Source of the DNA: CTSOIL-112 sp049291875
GTDB lineage: Bacteria; Pseudomonadota; Gammaproteobacteria; Burkholderiales; Burkholderiaceae
Length of the DNA: 64,000 bases
Direction: 5' to 3'
Assembly: GCA_049291875.1 (NCBI GenBank)
Contig: JBATQE010000011.1
Location: forward strand, 5,273-69,272
How positions within the stretch are numbered: the stretch's first letter is position 1; each line of letters starts with the position of its first letter. Positions 8,243 through 15,388 of the stretch are shown piece after piece. Under the pieces are notes generated by a model. That model saw nothing but the letters and a program-made list of their open reading frames with translations, searched no databases and was not told where the DNA came from. The translations under genes were made by a program, and so were the position numbers.

Positions 8243-8578
8243 GCGCTGATCGCCACCGGATTTCCGTACACCAAAGTCGAACGCGGCGCGGATTTTGACT
8301 GGGTCATGAACGCCATGCAGCACATGCTCGCCGACGTACGCGACATTCGCCGCCTCGGCTCGGCGGCTTTGGACCTGTGCTACGTCGCGCGCGGCGTGAT
8401 GGACGGCTACTACGAAATTTGCCTCAAACCGTGGGATGCCGCCGCGGGCATGGTCATCGCACGCGAAGCGGGCGCGGTGATCACCTCAATTGACGGCACA
8501 CCCGTTGACTTCAGCAACACCACCGTGGTCGCCGCCAACCCAACCTTACATCAACAGATTGTGCAACATTTGCGATAA
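8243..8578 (+). pseudogene. 3' remnant of a duplicated suhB
   Basis: The translation from 8243 starts at ALIATGFPYTKVERGAD, which aligns with ALIATGFPYDKNEHGAN in the middle of the upstream SuhB. It continues colinearly to the end (VRDIRRLGSAALDLC, MDGYYEI, NTTVVAANPTLH) and stops at 8576-8578. About 110 residues survive. The N-terminal half with the first two metal motifs is missing, so the product could not be an active phosphatase even if translated from ATG 8306. The copies differ at roughly a quarter to a third of positions by eye, so this is an old duplication rather than an assembly error. Confidence 0.88.
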
Positions 8579-8582
8579 AACC

Positions 8583-8666
8583 GTAGGTTGGAGGTGAGCG
8601 CAGCGAACCCCAACAATATCCAGATAACATCCATGTTGGGGTTCAAAATCAATCACCCCAACCTAC
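8583..8666. repeat. GTAGGTTGG hairpin repeat
   Basis: An 84-bp element bounded by GTAGGTTGG and CCCAACCTAC, with an inner inverted pair AACCCCAACA / TGTTGGGGTT. It begins five bases after the suhB remnant and ends two bases before the attC core site, so three unrelated structures abut here. No second copy is seen in the window. Confidence 0.75.
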
Positions 8667-8667
8667 G

Positions 8668-8757
8668 CGCTAACGCCCGCGGTAAGCTGCGCCGGAGCGA
8701 AGCGGAGGGTACCAACAGGCGGAGCCTGTTGGCGTCAGCTTGACCAAACAGTTAGGC
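8668..8757 (-). other. Integron attC recombination site
   Basis: Read on the minus strand, the site starts with GCCTAAC (R'', matching RYYYAAC) and L'' GGTCAAGCTG, then a variable centre with the 9-bp stem CCAACAGGC/GCCTGTTGG. It ends with L' CAGCTTACC and R' GTTAGCG. L'' and L' pair except for one extra C in L'', the extrahelical base expected of attC. R' departs from GTTRRRY at its last two bases, which in cassettes belong to the neighbouring sequence. Length, about 90 bp, is normal. Confidence 0.82.
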
Positions 8758-9215
8758 TGGGGAGCGGAGGCAGCTTGTTGCACTTGATATCCCCTATGTT
8801 TTTGCTGATAGCGGTTCATAACCAGCATCCAAAGGCGCAACCACTGAAATGAACCGAAGTGGGCCAACGCTGGTGCAAAGAACACCGTGCACCTGCCCTT
8901 TGTTTGCAACTACGATATCCCCCGGAACAATTGCAACGGTGTTGCCTTGCTCGTCAATTTGATATTGACCTTCCCCTGAAAGGATGGTCCATGTATCTTG
9001 TCCGTCGGGGTGAATATGTGGCGCAATAGTTTGGCCGGGCTCCACATGCCAAGCCACGATAACTGAATGCGAAGATTCAACAACAACAGACCGTATTGGT
9101 TCTTTCTCGGCTGGCTGCATGAATTCATGGGACTTATACACGCGGTGAGTGCTCATTTTTTGCTCCGTAAATGCAAGCCTTTGGGCAGCAAGATTCGCGC
9201 CGCCCAAAAGTCTAA
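8674..9215 (-). mobile_element. Orphan integron-type gene cassette carrying a cupin gene
   Basis: On the minus strand a core site GTTAGAC lies at 9216-9210, then a short leader, one cupin gene and the attC at 8757-8668. This is the cassette layout: TTRRRY, gene, attC. No integron integrase or attI is in the window. Just upstream of the core site (9220-9270) is a perfect 12-bp inverted pair that could be the remains of a preceding attC. The cassette therefore seems to be a single integrated cassette or the relic of an array. Confidence 0.7.
8794..9156 (-). CDS. Cupin-domain protein (cassette gene)
   Basis: A 120-residue single-domain cupin. Motif 1 is visible as PGQTIAPHIHPDGQDTWTILSGEG, with two His and later acidic residues, and motif 2 as PGDIVVANKGQVHGVL. 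Members bind a metal in a beta barrel and act as small dioxygenases, isomerases or ligand sensors; substrate is unknown. I place the start at ATG 9156 (MSTHRVYKS), preceded by ACGGAGC. A longer reading of 17 codons would begin inside the cassette leader. The gene is the only one in the integron-type cassette and reads toward the attC, as cassette genes do. Confidence 0.82.
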   Translation of the reverse strand: MSTHRVYKSHEFMQPAEKEPIRSVVVESSHSVIVAWHVEPGQTIAPHIHPDGQDTWTILSGEGQYQIDEQGNTVAIVPGDIVVANKGQVHGVLCTSVGPLRFISVVAPLDAGYEPLSAKT

Positions 9216-9219
9216 CTAT

Positions 9220-9270
9220 TGTTATGCGTCATCATGTGTCAAATAACATTCTTCAACCTGACGCATAACA
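9220..9270. repeat. Perfect 12-bp inverted pair beside the cassette core site
   Basis: TGTTATGCGTCA (9220-9231) and TGACGCATAACA (9259-9270) are exact reverse complements separated by 27 bp, immediately next to GTCTAAC at 9210-9216. Together they look like the L'/L'' arms and R' of an attC whose R'' end is lost. The rest of 9271-9406 is AT-rich with no gene. Confidence 0.6.
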
Positions 9271-9406
9271 TTCTATTAAAAAATATAACTATTTGATTTA
9301 AAAATAGTTTTCCAAAAGCTATGCGGATAATTGGTCATCATAAAAAACAAAAACCGTCATCCACACATTACCCAACACGCAGATAATACCCGCATTCAGC
9401 ATCCAT

Positions 9407-10900
9407 TTACAACAAAAACACCGTCGCCAACCCAAGGAAAATCAGAAAGCCCATGGTGTCGGTGGCGAAGGTGAGCAGTACGCTGGAGCCGACCGCAGGG
9501 TCTTTGCCGAGTTTTTCGCGCATGATCGGGACGAACATGCCCACGCTCACGCCGACCAGCATATTGCACACCATCGAGGCCATCATCACGGCGGCGAGCG
9601 GCAGGCTGCCGGAGATCATGTAGGCGAAAATCGCGGCAATCACGCCCCCAACCAAACCGGCGAGTACGGTCACGGAGAGTTCTTTTTTAATCAAATCGCG
9701 CACATTCGAGCTGGTCACTTGGCCGAGCGCGAGCGCACGAATCACCAGCGTCATGGTTTGGTTGCCCGAGTTACCGCCAATCCCCGCGACAATGGACATG
9801 AGAAACGCGAGTACGACGATGTGCGCGACGGTGTTTTCAAAGCGCGAGGCGACGTAGGAGGCAAAACCGGCGGTACACAGATTGACCAGCAGCCACGGCG
9901 CGCGGTTGCGCACGGCGTTGAGCACGCTGGAGAAAATATCCTGCTCTTCTTTCAAACCGACTTGCGCGAGCACATCCGCGTCGCCCTGCTCGCGAATCGC
10001 ATCGACTACTTCGTCAATGGTCAGACGGCCGACCAAGCGCCCTTGACCATCGACCACCGGCGCACTGACCAAGTCGTAGCGCTCGAACGCCTGCGCCGCG
10101 TCGTCCATTTCGTCCAGCGGATTGAGCTGGAACACTTCTTTGCGCATCACGTCGCCGACCAGCACATCCGGCTGATTGACCAGCAGGCGGTTCAAACTCA
10201 GACGCCCGAGGAATTGATTGTCGTCATCGACCACAAAAATCTGGTCGGTCTGCTCGGGTAGGCCATCCATTTGTCGCAACTGCGCCAACACCATTTCCAG
10301 CGTCACATCGGGACGCGTGGTGAGCATGTCGTAGTCCATCGCCGCACCGACCACGTCGTCGGGGTAGCTCATGGCGGCGCGCAATTGCGCACGCTCTTCG
10401 AGCGGCAAGCTCTCGGCGACTTCTTCCACGACCTCGCGCGGCAAGTCGTCGGCCAGATCGGCAATCTCGTCGGTATCGAGGTTTTTCGTCGCCGCCACCA
10501 TCTCTTGGCGGCTCATGTCGGCGATCAGCGTTTCACGCACCGAGTCGGAGACTTCGAGCAAAATCTCACCGTCGCGCGCCGGATCGACCAAACCCCAAAC
10601 ATGCAAACGATCGTCCAGCGGCAAGGCTTCGAGCACGTAGGCGATATCCGCCGGATGCAGACCGTCGAGCACCCAGCGCATTTCCGTATCGGCGTGTGCG
10701 TTGACGGTCATCAGCTCATTCATATCCGTGGCCACGCCACGCACGTGCGCCTCGCGCCAATTGAGCAAGGTGTGCACCATTTCCAGCGCCTGAGCAGCCT
10801 GCTCGGTCTCGAAGTGTTGTTCGGATTCGCCCTTTGATTTGCCGTCCTGAGGCAGGTCTTCGGTTGGCGTCGGATTGAATATTTTGTCTGAATCTGCCAT
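9407..10900 (-). CDS. mgtE: Magnesium transporter MgtE
   Basis: A 497-residue MgtE-type channel. Domain order is a cytoplasmic MgtE-N superhelical region (about residues 65-190), two CBS domains (about 200-325, for example DNQFLGRLSLNRLL and GRLVGRLTIDEVVDAI), a plug helix, and a membrane domain of about five helices. The selectivity segment VAGIGGNSGNQTMTLVIRA is present. In characterised MgtE the cytoplasmic domains sense internal Mg2+ and close the pore when it is high. The N-terminal 60 residues are a charged extension. It is monocistronic here; the EamA gene upstream on the same strand ends 10 bp before it. Confidence 0.94.
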   Translation of the reverse strand: MADSDKIFNPTPTEDLPQDGKSKGESEQHFETEQAAQALEMVHTLLNWREAHVRGVATDMNELMTVNAHADTEMRWVLDGLHPADIAYVLEALPLDDRLHVWGLVDPARDGEILLEVSDSVRETLIADMSRQEMVAATKNLDTDEIADLADDLPREVVEEVAESLPLEERAQLRAAMSYPDDVVGAAMDYDMLTTRPDVTLEMVLAQLRQMDGLPEQTDQIFVVDDDNQFLGRLSLNRLLVNQPDVLVGDVMRKEVFQLNPLDEMDDAAQAFERYDLVSAPVVDGQGRLVGRLTIDEVVDAIREQGDADVLAQVGLKEEQDIFSSVLNAVRNRAPWLLVNLCTAGFASYVASRFENTVAHIVVLAFLMSIVAGIGGNSGNQTMTLVIRALALGQVTSSNVRDLIKKELSVTVLAGLVGGVIAAIFAYMISGSLPLAAVMMASMVCNMLVGVSVGMFVPIMREKLGKDPAVGSSVLLTFATDTMGFLIFLGLATVFLL

Positions 10901-10910
10901 TTTTATATGC

Positions 10911-11870
10911 TCAATGCGAATGAACTTGCTCGGATGCTTGCTCTGGTGATTTGGAAAACGCCATTAAAACGATGCCCGATAAGGCGCAGGCAAACGCCAC
11001 TGTGTGATAAATCGTCCAGACCTCGTGAAACCAAGTCACGCCGATCAAAGCCGCCGTCAGCGGCAAAGCCACGGTCATCACGCCCGCACGATTGGCCGGA
11101 ATCCATTTTAAACCATTAAACCACAGCCACGGCGCAATTTGACTGGCCGCCACAGCATAAAACACCATCAATGCCCATCCGCTCCACGAAATCGCCGCCC
11201 AGTTCACTTGGCCGAGCTGCGTGAACGCCAATGGCGTAGTCAAAATCAGCCCGAAGGTATTCATCGCCACCGCCACCTGTTTGGGCGAATAGCCACGACT
11301 CAAATATTTTGCGCCCACCACGTAAAACGCCTCGCACAGTAGCGCACCGACCATCATCGTGTTGCCCAAAATCGTTTGCCCCGCATCCGCCTTATTCAAA
11401 CTCAAACTCATCACACCCAACACCGCCAAGGCAATGGTCAACACACTCGAACGGGTCAAATGCTCGCGCAGCACCCACGCGGAAATCAGCGCGATCACCG
11501 CGGGGAGCAAACTCATAATGATGCCCGCCGCCGTCGCCGAGGTGTGCGCCACGCCGTACAGCATGCATAACGTGAACAAAAAATTGCCGAAAAACGACAT
11601 GCCGAACAGCACCCAGCGATCGTGTTTCGGCACGCTCGCCACTTTGCCGCGCCACGTCAACAGCCATGGCGCCATAAACACCGCCGCGATCAAAAATCGT
11701 ACCCACGCCAGCGCAAACGGCGGAAACACCGTGAGCAGCTCTTTGGACAGCGCGACATACGCGCCGACCAGCATCATCGAGGTGGCGAGCGCGGCATACG
11801 CCGTCGGCCGCCCCCAATGCTGCGGATTAAAACGTTGTGACCATGATAATGACTGAGTATGACGCGACAA
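10911..11870 (-). CDS. EamA/DMT family transporter
   Basis: A 319-residue drug/metabolite transporter with ten predicted helices in two EamA repeats, the first beginning near AYAALATSMMLVGAYVAL and the second near TILGNTMMVGALLCEAFYVVG. Members export amino acids, nucleotides or drugs; the cargo is not readable here. No ATG lies near the N-terminus. Translation most likely starts at TTG 11870, which directly follows the mtgA stop and is preceded by GAGGGG inside the mtgA end. It closes an aroE-mtgA-eamA run. Confidence 0.88.
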   Translation of the reverse strand: MSRHTQSLSWSQRFNPQHWGRPTAYAALATSMMLVGAYVALSKELLTVFPPFALAWVRFLIAAVFMAPWLLTWRGKVASVPKHDRWVLFGMSFFGNFLFTLCMLYGVAHTSATAAGIIMSLLPAVIALISAWVLREHLTRSSVLTIALAVLGVMSLSLNKADAGQTILGNTMMVGALLCEAFYVVGAKYLSRGYSPKQVAVAMNTFGLILTTPLAFTQLGQVNWAAISWSGWALMVFYAVAASQIAPWLWFNGLKWIPANRAGVMTVALPLTAALIGVTWFHEVWTIYHTVAFACALSGIVLMAFSKSPEQASEQVHSH

Positions 11871-12578
11871 TTAAATCCCCTCGTCATCCGGAATTTGCGC
11901 GCCCCCCATGCGCCGCAAAATCACGTTCGCACGCCGTCCAAGGTTGCGGCTTTTGCGATTGGCATCATAAAACTTCGGCGCGGGCAACATCACCGCCAGT
12001 TTCGCCGCCTGCTGCGCGCTCAATTGACTCGCATCGCGGTTGAAATAATGCTGCGCCGCCGCCTGCGCGCCAAACACCCCTTCGCCCCACTCCACCGAGT
12101 TCAGATAAATTTCGAGGATTTTATCCTTGGGCAGCATCAGCTCCATCACATAGGTCATGCCGATTTCCTCGGCCTTGCGCAGATAACTGCGGTTGGATGA
12201 GAGAAACAGGTTTTTGGTCAACTGCATGGAGATGGTCGAGCCGCCTGCGATGATTTTGCCACGCCGTTCGTTGCGTTTTTTCGCAATTTCAATCGCGTTC
12301 CAATCCACACCGTCGTGTTCGACAAAGCCCGCATCCTCAGAGGCCACGACGGCTTTTTTCAGATTGTCCGAAATCTCGCCGTAGCTGCGCCAGTCGCGCT
12401 CCAGTAAAAACTGCCCTTTGGCCGGAATCAGGCGCATTTGCTCGTTTTTCATAAACGCTGTGAACGGATGTACGCCCAAACCATACAAAGCCAGCCATGC
12501 GACACACCAGATTTGAAACACCACAAAAATGGCGAACAGCGAATAAATATAGGGCTTGAGCCAATAACGCCACATCAT
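11871..12578 (-). CDS. mtgA: Monofunctional biosynthetic peptidoglycan transglycosylase
   Basis: A 235-residue GT51 glycosyltransferase that polymerises lipid II into glycan strands at the inner membrane, without a transpeptidase domain. One N-terminal membrane helix (about residues 10-33) is followed by the catalytic motif AVVASEDAGFVEHDGVDW, containing the key Glu, and GGSTISMQLTKNLF and RKAEEIGMTYVMELM. The start is ATG 12578, with AAGGAGG four bases upstream; it overlaps the aroE stop as ATGA. A longer frame of 17 codons lies inside aroE and lacks a ribosome site. Confidence 0.95.
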   Translation of the reverse strand: MMWRYWLKPYIYSLFAIFVVFQIWCVAWLALYGLGVHPFTAFMKNEQMRLIPAKGQFLLERDWRSYGEISDNLKKAVVASEDAGFVEHDGVDWNAIEIAKKRNERRGKIIAGGSTISMQLTKNLFLSSNRSYLRKAEEIGMTYVMELMLPKDKILEIYLNSVEWGEGVFGAQAAAQHYFNRDASQLSAQQAAKLAVMLPAPKFYDANRKSRNLGRRANVILRRMGGAQIPDDEGI

Positions 12579-13423
12579 GCGCCTCCTTGAGCGATCAGCG
12601 GCGCGGTATCCGGTGCAACGCCATGCCAAATATGGAAACTTCTCGCCGCCTGCTCAACCAACATACCCCAGCCGTCGGCGGTTTGCACACCATGCGCATG
12701 CGCACGCGCCCACGCGAGAAACGCGGTTGGTTTGCCATACATCATGTCATACGCCAAAGCATTCGCCGAAAACGCCACGCCCGACGGCGGCGTAAATGTG
12801 TCGGACAAGCCGCTCGCGGTCGCGTTGATGATCACATCGTATTCACTGGTGACCTCATCCGCCCACGCCGCCACGCGCAGATCGCACGCGCCAAGCACCT
12901 CGTTAAAATCCGCATTTTGCTCCATCTCGGCCAACCAAGCCTGCGCTTTGTCCAAACTGCGGTTTTTCACCACGACGCGAGCCGGTTGCTCATTTAGAAT
13001 CGGGCGCAGTACACCGCGCGCCGCGCCGCCCGCGCCGAGCAGCAGCACGTTTTTCCCATGCAAACGCACGCCCAAATTGTGCGTGATGTCGCGCACCAAA
13101 CCCACGCCATCGGTATTGTCGGCTTTGATGGTGTCATCGGCAAAAGTCAAGGTATTGCTCGCGCCCGCCCACCGCACATCCGGCGAGCGTTCGAGCGCAT
13201 AGGCAAACGCATCCAATTTAAACGGCACGGTGACGTTACAACCACGCAAACCCTGCGCGCGCAAAGCGTCAAGCGTAGCCGCAAAACCATCAATCGGCGC
13301 CAATACACGCTCGTAGCGCAGCGCAATACCCAGCTGCGCGGCAAACTGCGCGTGGATTTCAGGCGATTTGCTGTGCGCGATCGGATTGCCGATGACGGCG
13401 AAATATTGAGCAATTTCATTCAT
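12575..13423 (-). CDS. aroE: Shikimate dehydrogenase
   Basis: A 282-residue NADP-dependent enzyme reducing 3-dehydroshikimate to shikimate in aromatic amino acid synthesis. The substrate site shows VIGNPIAHSKSPEIHAQF and NVTVPFKLDAF with the catalytic Lys, then SNTLTFADDTIKADNTDGVG. The Rossmann nucleotide site is LLLGAGGAARGV followed by NRSLDKAQ. Length is standard. The 3' end overlaps mtgA by four bases, giving translational coupling; the two genes are often paired in Burkholderiales. Confidence 0.96.
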   Translation of the reverse strand: MNEIAQYFAVIGNPIAHSKSPEIHAQFAAQLGIALRYERVLAPIDGFAATLDALRAQGLRGCNVTVPFKLDAFAYALERSPDVRWAGASNTLTFADDTIKADNTDGVGLVRDITHNLGVRLHGKNVLLLGAGGAARGVLRPILNEQPARVVVKNRSLDKAQAWLAEMEQNADFNEVLGACDLRVAAWADEVTSEYDVIINATASGLSDTFTPPSGVAFSANALAYDMMYGKPTAFLAWARAHAHGVQTADGWGMLVEQAARSFHIWHGVAPDTAPLIAQGGA

Positions 13424-13532
13424 AATGCTATTTGAAAGTAAATCATAACTAAATCATTAACCGCCGCATTGTACACCGTGAAACGGGTGAAATTGCAGAT
13501 TCACGGCGCGAGAAGCCCTATTTTTCCCCGTC

Positions 13533-13566
13533 GCCAAAAGAAAACCGCCCAAGTCAACTTGGGCGG
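13533..13566 (-). terminator. Rho-independent terminator of dcuB
   Basis: CCGCCCAAGT-tg-ACTTGGGCGG is a perfect 10-bp stem (13545-13566), followed on the minus strand by TTTTCTTTT. It lies about 30 bp beyond the dcuB stop. Confidence 0.92.
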
Positions 13567-13598
13567 CTGTGCATCAAATCGTTAAACGGTCATCTGCA

Positions 13599-14984
13599 TC
13601 AGACAAACCCACGCATGCTGGCAAAAATATAACCAAAAATACACGCGGTAGTCACACCGATCAAGCCCGGCAAAATAAAGCTGTGGTTGATCACGAATTT
13701 ACCGATGTGCGTCGTGCCGCTACGGTCAAATTGAATCGCGGCCAAATCGCTCGGATAGGTTGGCAAAATGTAGTAGCCGTAACACGCAGGTGCAAAGGCG
13801 ACAATCACACCCGGCGGCACGCCAATGCCCAAGGCCAGCGGCACGAAGGCGGCAATCGCAGCGGCTTGCGAGTTCACGAATTTAGAAATCAGGAGCAACA
13901 TGACCGCATAGGTCCACGGATGTTGTTGCACCACACCGCCGAGCAAATCTTTAATCATCGGCGTGTGCACTTCAAACATCGAGTCGGCCATCCACGAAAT
14001 CCCAAACACGGCCACCAGCGCAATCATACCGCTGCGGAAAATTTCGTTTTTACCGATTTTGCTGGCATCCACCTTGGTGAAAATCACCATGATCGCGCCG
14101 GCCAAGAGCATGAAAATCTGAATGGTATTGACCATATTCAAACGGGTCAATTTATCTTTGATCATCCATGCCGGACGCAGGTTTTCAAATGCGCCGAGCA
14201 AGGCCACGATGGCAATCGCACCCAAGAAAATCCACATGGCTTTCCAGCTTTCCATAGGCAATTTTTTACCTAACAACGTGGTCGAGTCACCGTAGACATA
14301 TTCACGATTTTCCGGCACGGAAATGTATTTTTGGAAAACCTCGTCCTTATCCAAATCCTTACCTCGGAACCAACTGAAAATACCAATTGCCAACACGCCC
14401 ATCATGGAAGCGGGAATGGTGATCGAGAGCAAATCCAGATAGCCGTTAAAACCATCCAGTTTGGTTCCCGCGCCCATCAAAAACGCGGTCAAAGACACCA
14501 CCGCCACCGACACCGGACTGGCGATAATACCAATTTGCGACGAAATGCTGGAGGCCGCCATCGGGCGTTCAGGACGAATATTGTTTTTGATCGCGATGTC
14601 GTAAATAATCGGCAACATCGTGTACACCACGTGCCCCGTACCGCACAGCATGGTCAGGAAAAAGGTGGTAAACGGCGCCAAGATGCTGATGTATTTCGGA
14701 TTTTTGCGCAAAACGCGCTCTGCCAACTGCAACATCACATCCAAACCACCGCTGGCCTGCAAAGTCGCGCTGGCCGCAACCACGGCCAAAATGGTGAGCA
14801 TCACATCAACCGCAGGTTTACCCGGCTGGATTTTGAACAAAAACACCAGCATGAATAAACCGATACCGCCGAGCAAACCCAGCGCAATCCCGCCTTTCTT
14901 CGCGCCATAAAACAAACACATCAACACAATCACCAACTGAATCGCAAATTGTGTGCTCTCACTTAAATTGGTTAAAAAGTCCAT
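13599..14984 (-). CDS. dcuB: Anaerobic C4-dicarboxylate transporter, DcuA/DcuB family
   Basis: A 461-residue inner-membrane antiporter with about ten to twelve helices. The N-terminal QLVIVLMCLFYGAKKGGIAL and LRKNPKYISILAPFTTFFLTMLCGTGHVVY blocks and ENGIRPERP-like NNIRPERPMAAS are characteristic of DcuA/DcuB. These carriers exchange external fumarate, malate or aspartate for succinate during fumarate respiration. The B-type call is by overall resemblance and A versus B is uncertain. ATG 14984 is preceded by GAGGAG. An AT-rich upstream region could hold a regulator site, but I see no clean FNR box. Confidence 0.88.
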   Translation of the reverse strand: MDFLTNLSESTQFAIQLVIVLMCLFYGAKKGGIALGLLGGIGLFMLVFLFKIQPGKPAVDVMLTILAVVAASATLQASGGLDVMLQLAERVLRKNPKYISILAPFTTFFLTMLCGTGHVVYTMLPIIYDIAIKNNIRPERPMAASSISSQIGIIASPVSVAVVSLTAFLMGAGTKLDGFNGYLDLLSITIPASMMGVLAIGIFSWFRGKDLDKDEVFQKYISVPENREYVYGDSTTLLGKKLPMESWKAMWIFLGAIAIVALLGAFENLRPAWMIKDKLTRLNMVNTIQIFMLLAGAIMVIFTKVDASKIGKNEIFRSGMIALVAVFGISWMADSMFEVHTPMIKDLLGGVVQQHPWTYAVMLLLISKFVNSQAAAIAAFVPLALGIGVPPGVIVAFAPACYGYYILPTYPSDLAAIQFDRSGTTHIGKFVINHSFILPGLIGVTTACIFGYIFASMRGFV

Positions 14985-15168
14985 TTTTTTCTCCTCTGAA
15001 CGGCATCTGGCTTGACCACAATACCATTTGGATTATACGCCTGAGATTGTGCGATTTTGCAGAAACATCTATTAAACTTATTGATAAATATAGATAATAT
15101 TCTTATCGAAAATACATGATTTGGTAATTTTTTTGTACAAAAACCGATACGCTCTAAGCCCTTGTTTG

Positions 15169-15177
15169 TGGTATAAT
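15169..15177 (+). promoter_or_regulatory. Extended -10 promoter for the SAH riboswitch/ahcY transcript
   Basis: TGGTATAAT is a TGn-extended consensus -10 hexamer ending nine bases before the P1 stem of the riboswitch, the right distance for the transcript to begin with the aptamer. No convincing -35 hexamer is present, which is usual with extended -10 elements. The AT-rich stretch 14985-15160 holds no gene. Confidence 0.65.
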
Positions 15178-15186
15178 TCGCGCCAC

Positions 15187-15266
15187 TCATCGAGGAGCGT
15201 TGCATCGGTTATTGAATACATCCCGACAGGCTCGATGAGACGCACAAGCATTTCAACGACGCTCAC
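15187..15266 (+). promoter_or_regulatory. S-adenosylhomocysteine (SAH) riboswitch
   Basis: Contains the SAH aptamer core: P1 is TCATCGAG pairing with CTCGATGA, the conserved GAGGAGCGTTGCA follows the 5' strand, CCCGACAGGCTCG closes P1, and CAACGACGCTCAC completes the pseudoknot by pairing with GGAGCG. Position, about 120 bp upstream of ahcY, and phylogenetic setting (betaproteobacteria) fit. Known SAH riboswitches turn expression on when SAH accumulates, letting AhcY clear it. Confidence 0.92.
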
Positions 15267-15388
15267 TTTGACACTTTTTATGGTTGGATCATCAAGTGGT
15301 TTGAGTGAGCGAATCTTAAGTGGGTTCTGAACCCGTTTATTCTTAATATTCCCCACTGCTTCGCCACGCACTATTTATGGAGCAGACT

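Noticed and set aside
8306..8578. A 90-residue open frame as an independent functional phosphatase gene
   Set aside because: It is the tail of a duplicated suhB; the metal-binding N-terminal half is missing and homology starts upstream of its ATG.
8794..9207. A longer cupin gene starting at 9207
   Set aside because: The extra 17 codons fall in the cassette leader, and ATG 9156 has a good ribosome site.
15065..15100. TTGATAAATATAGATAA upstream of dcuB as an FNR box
   Set aside because: Only the left half fits; the right half does not match ATCAA.
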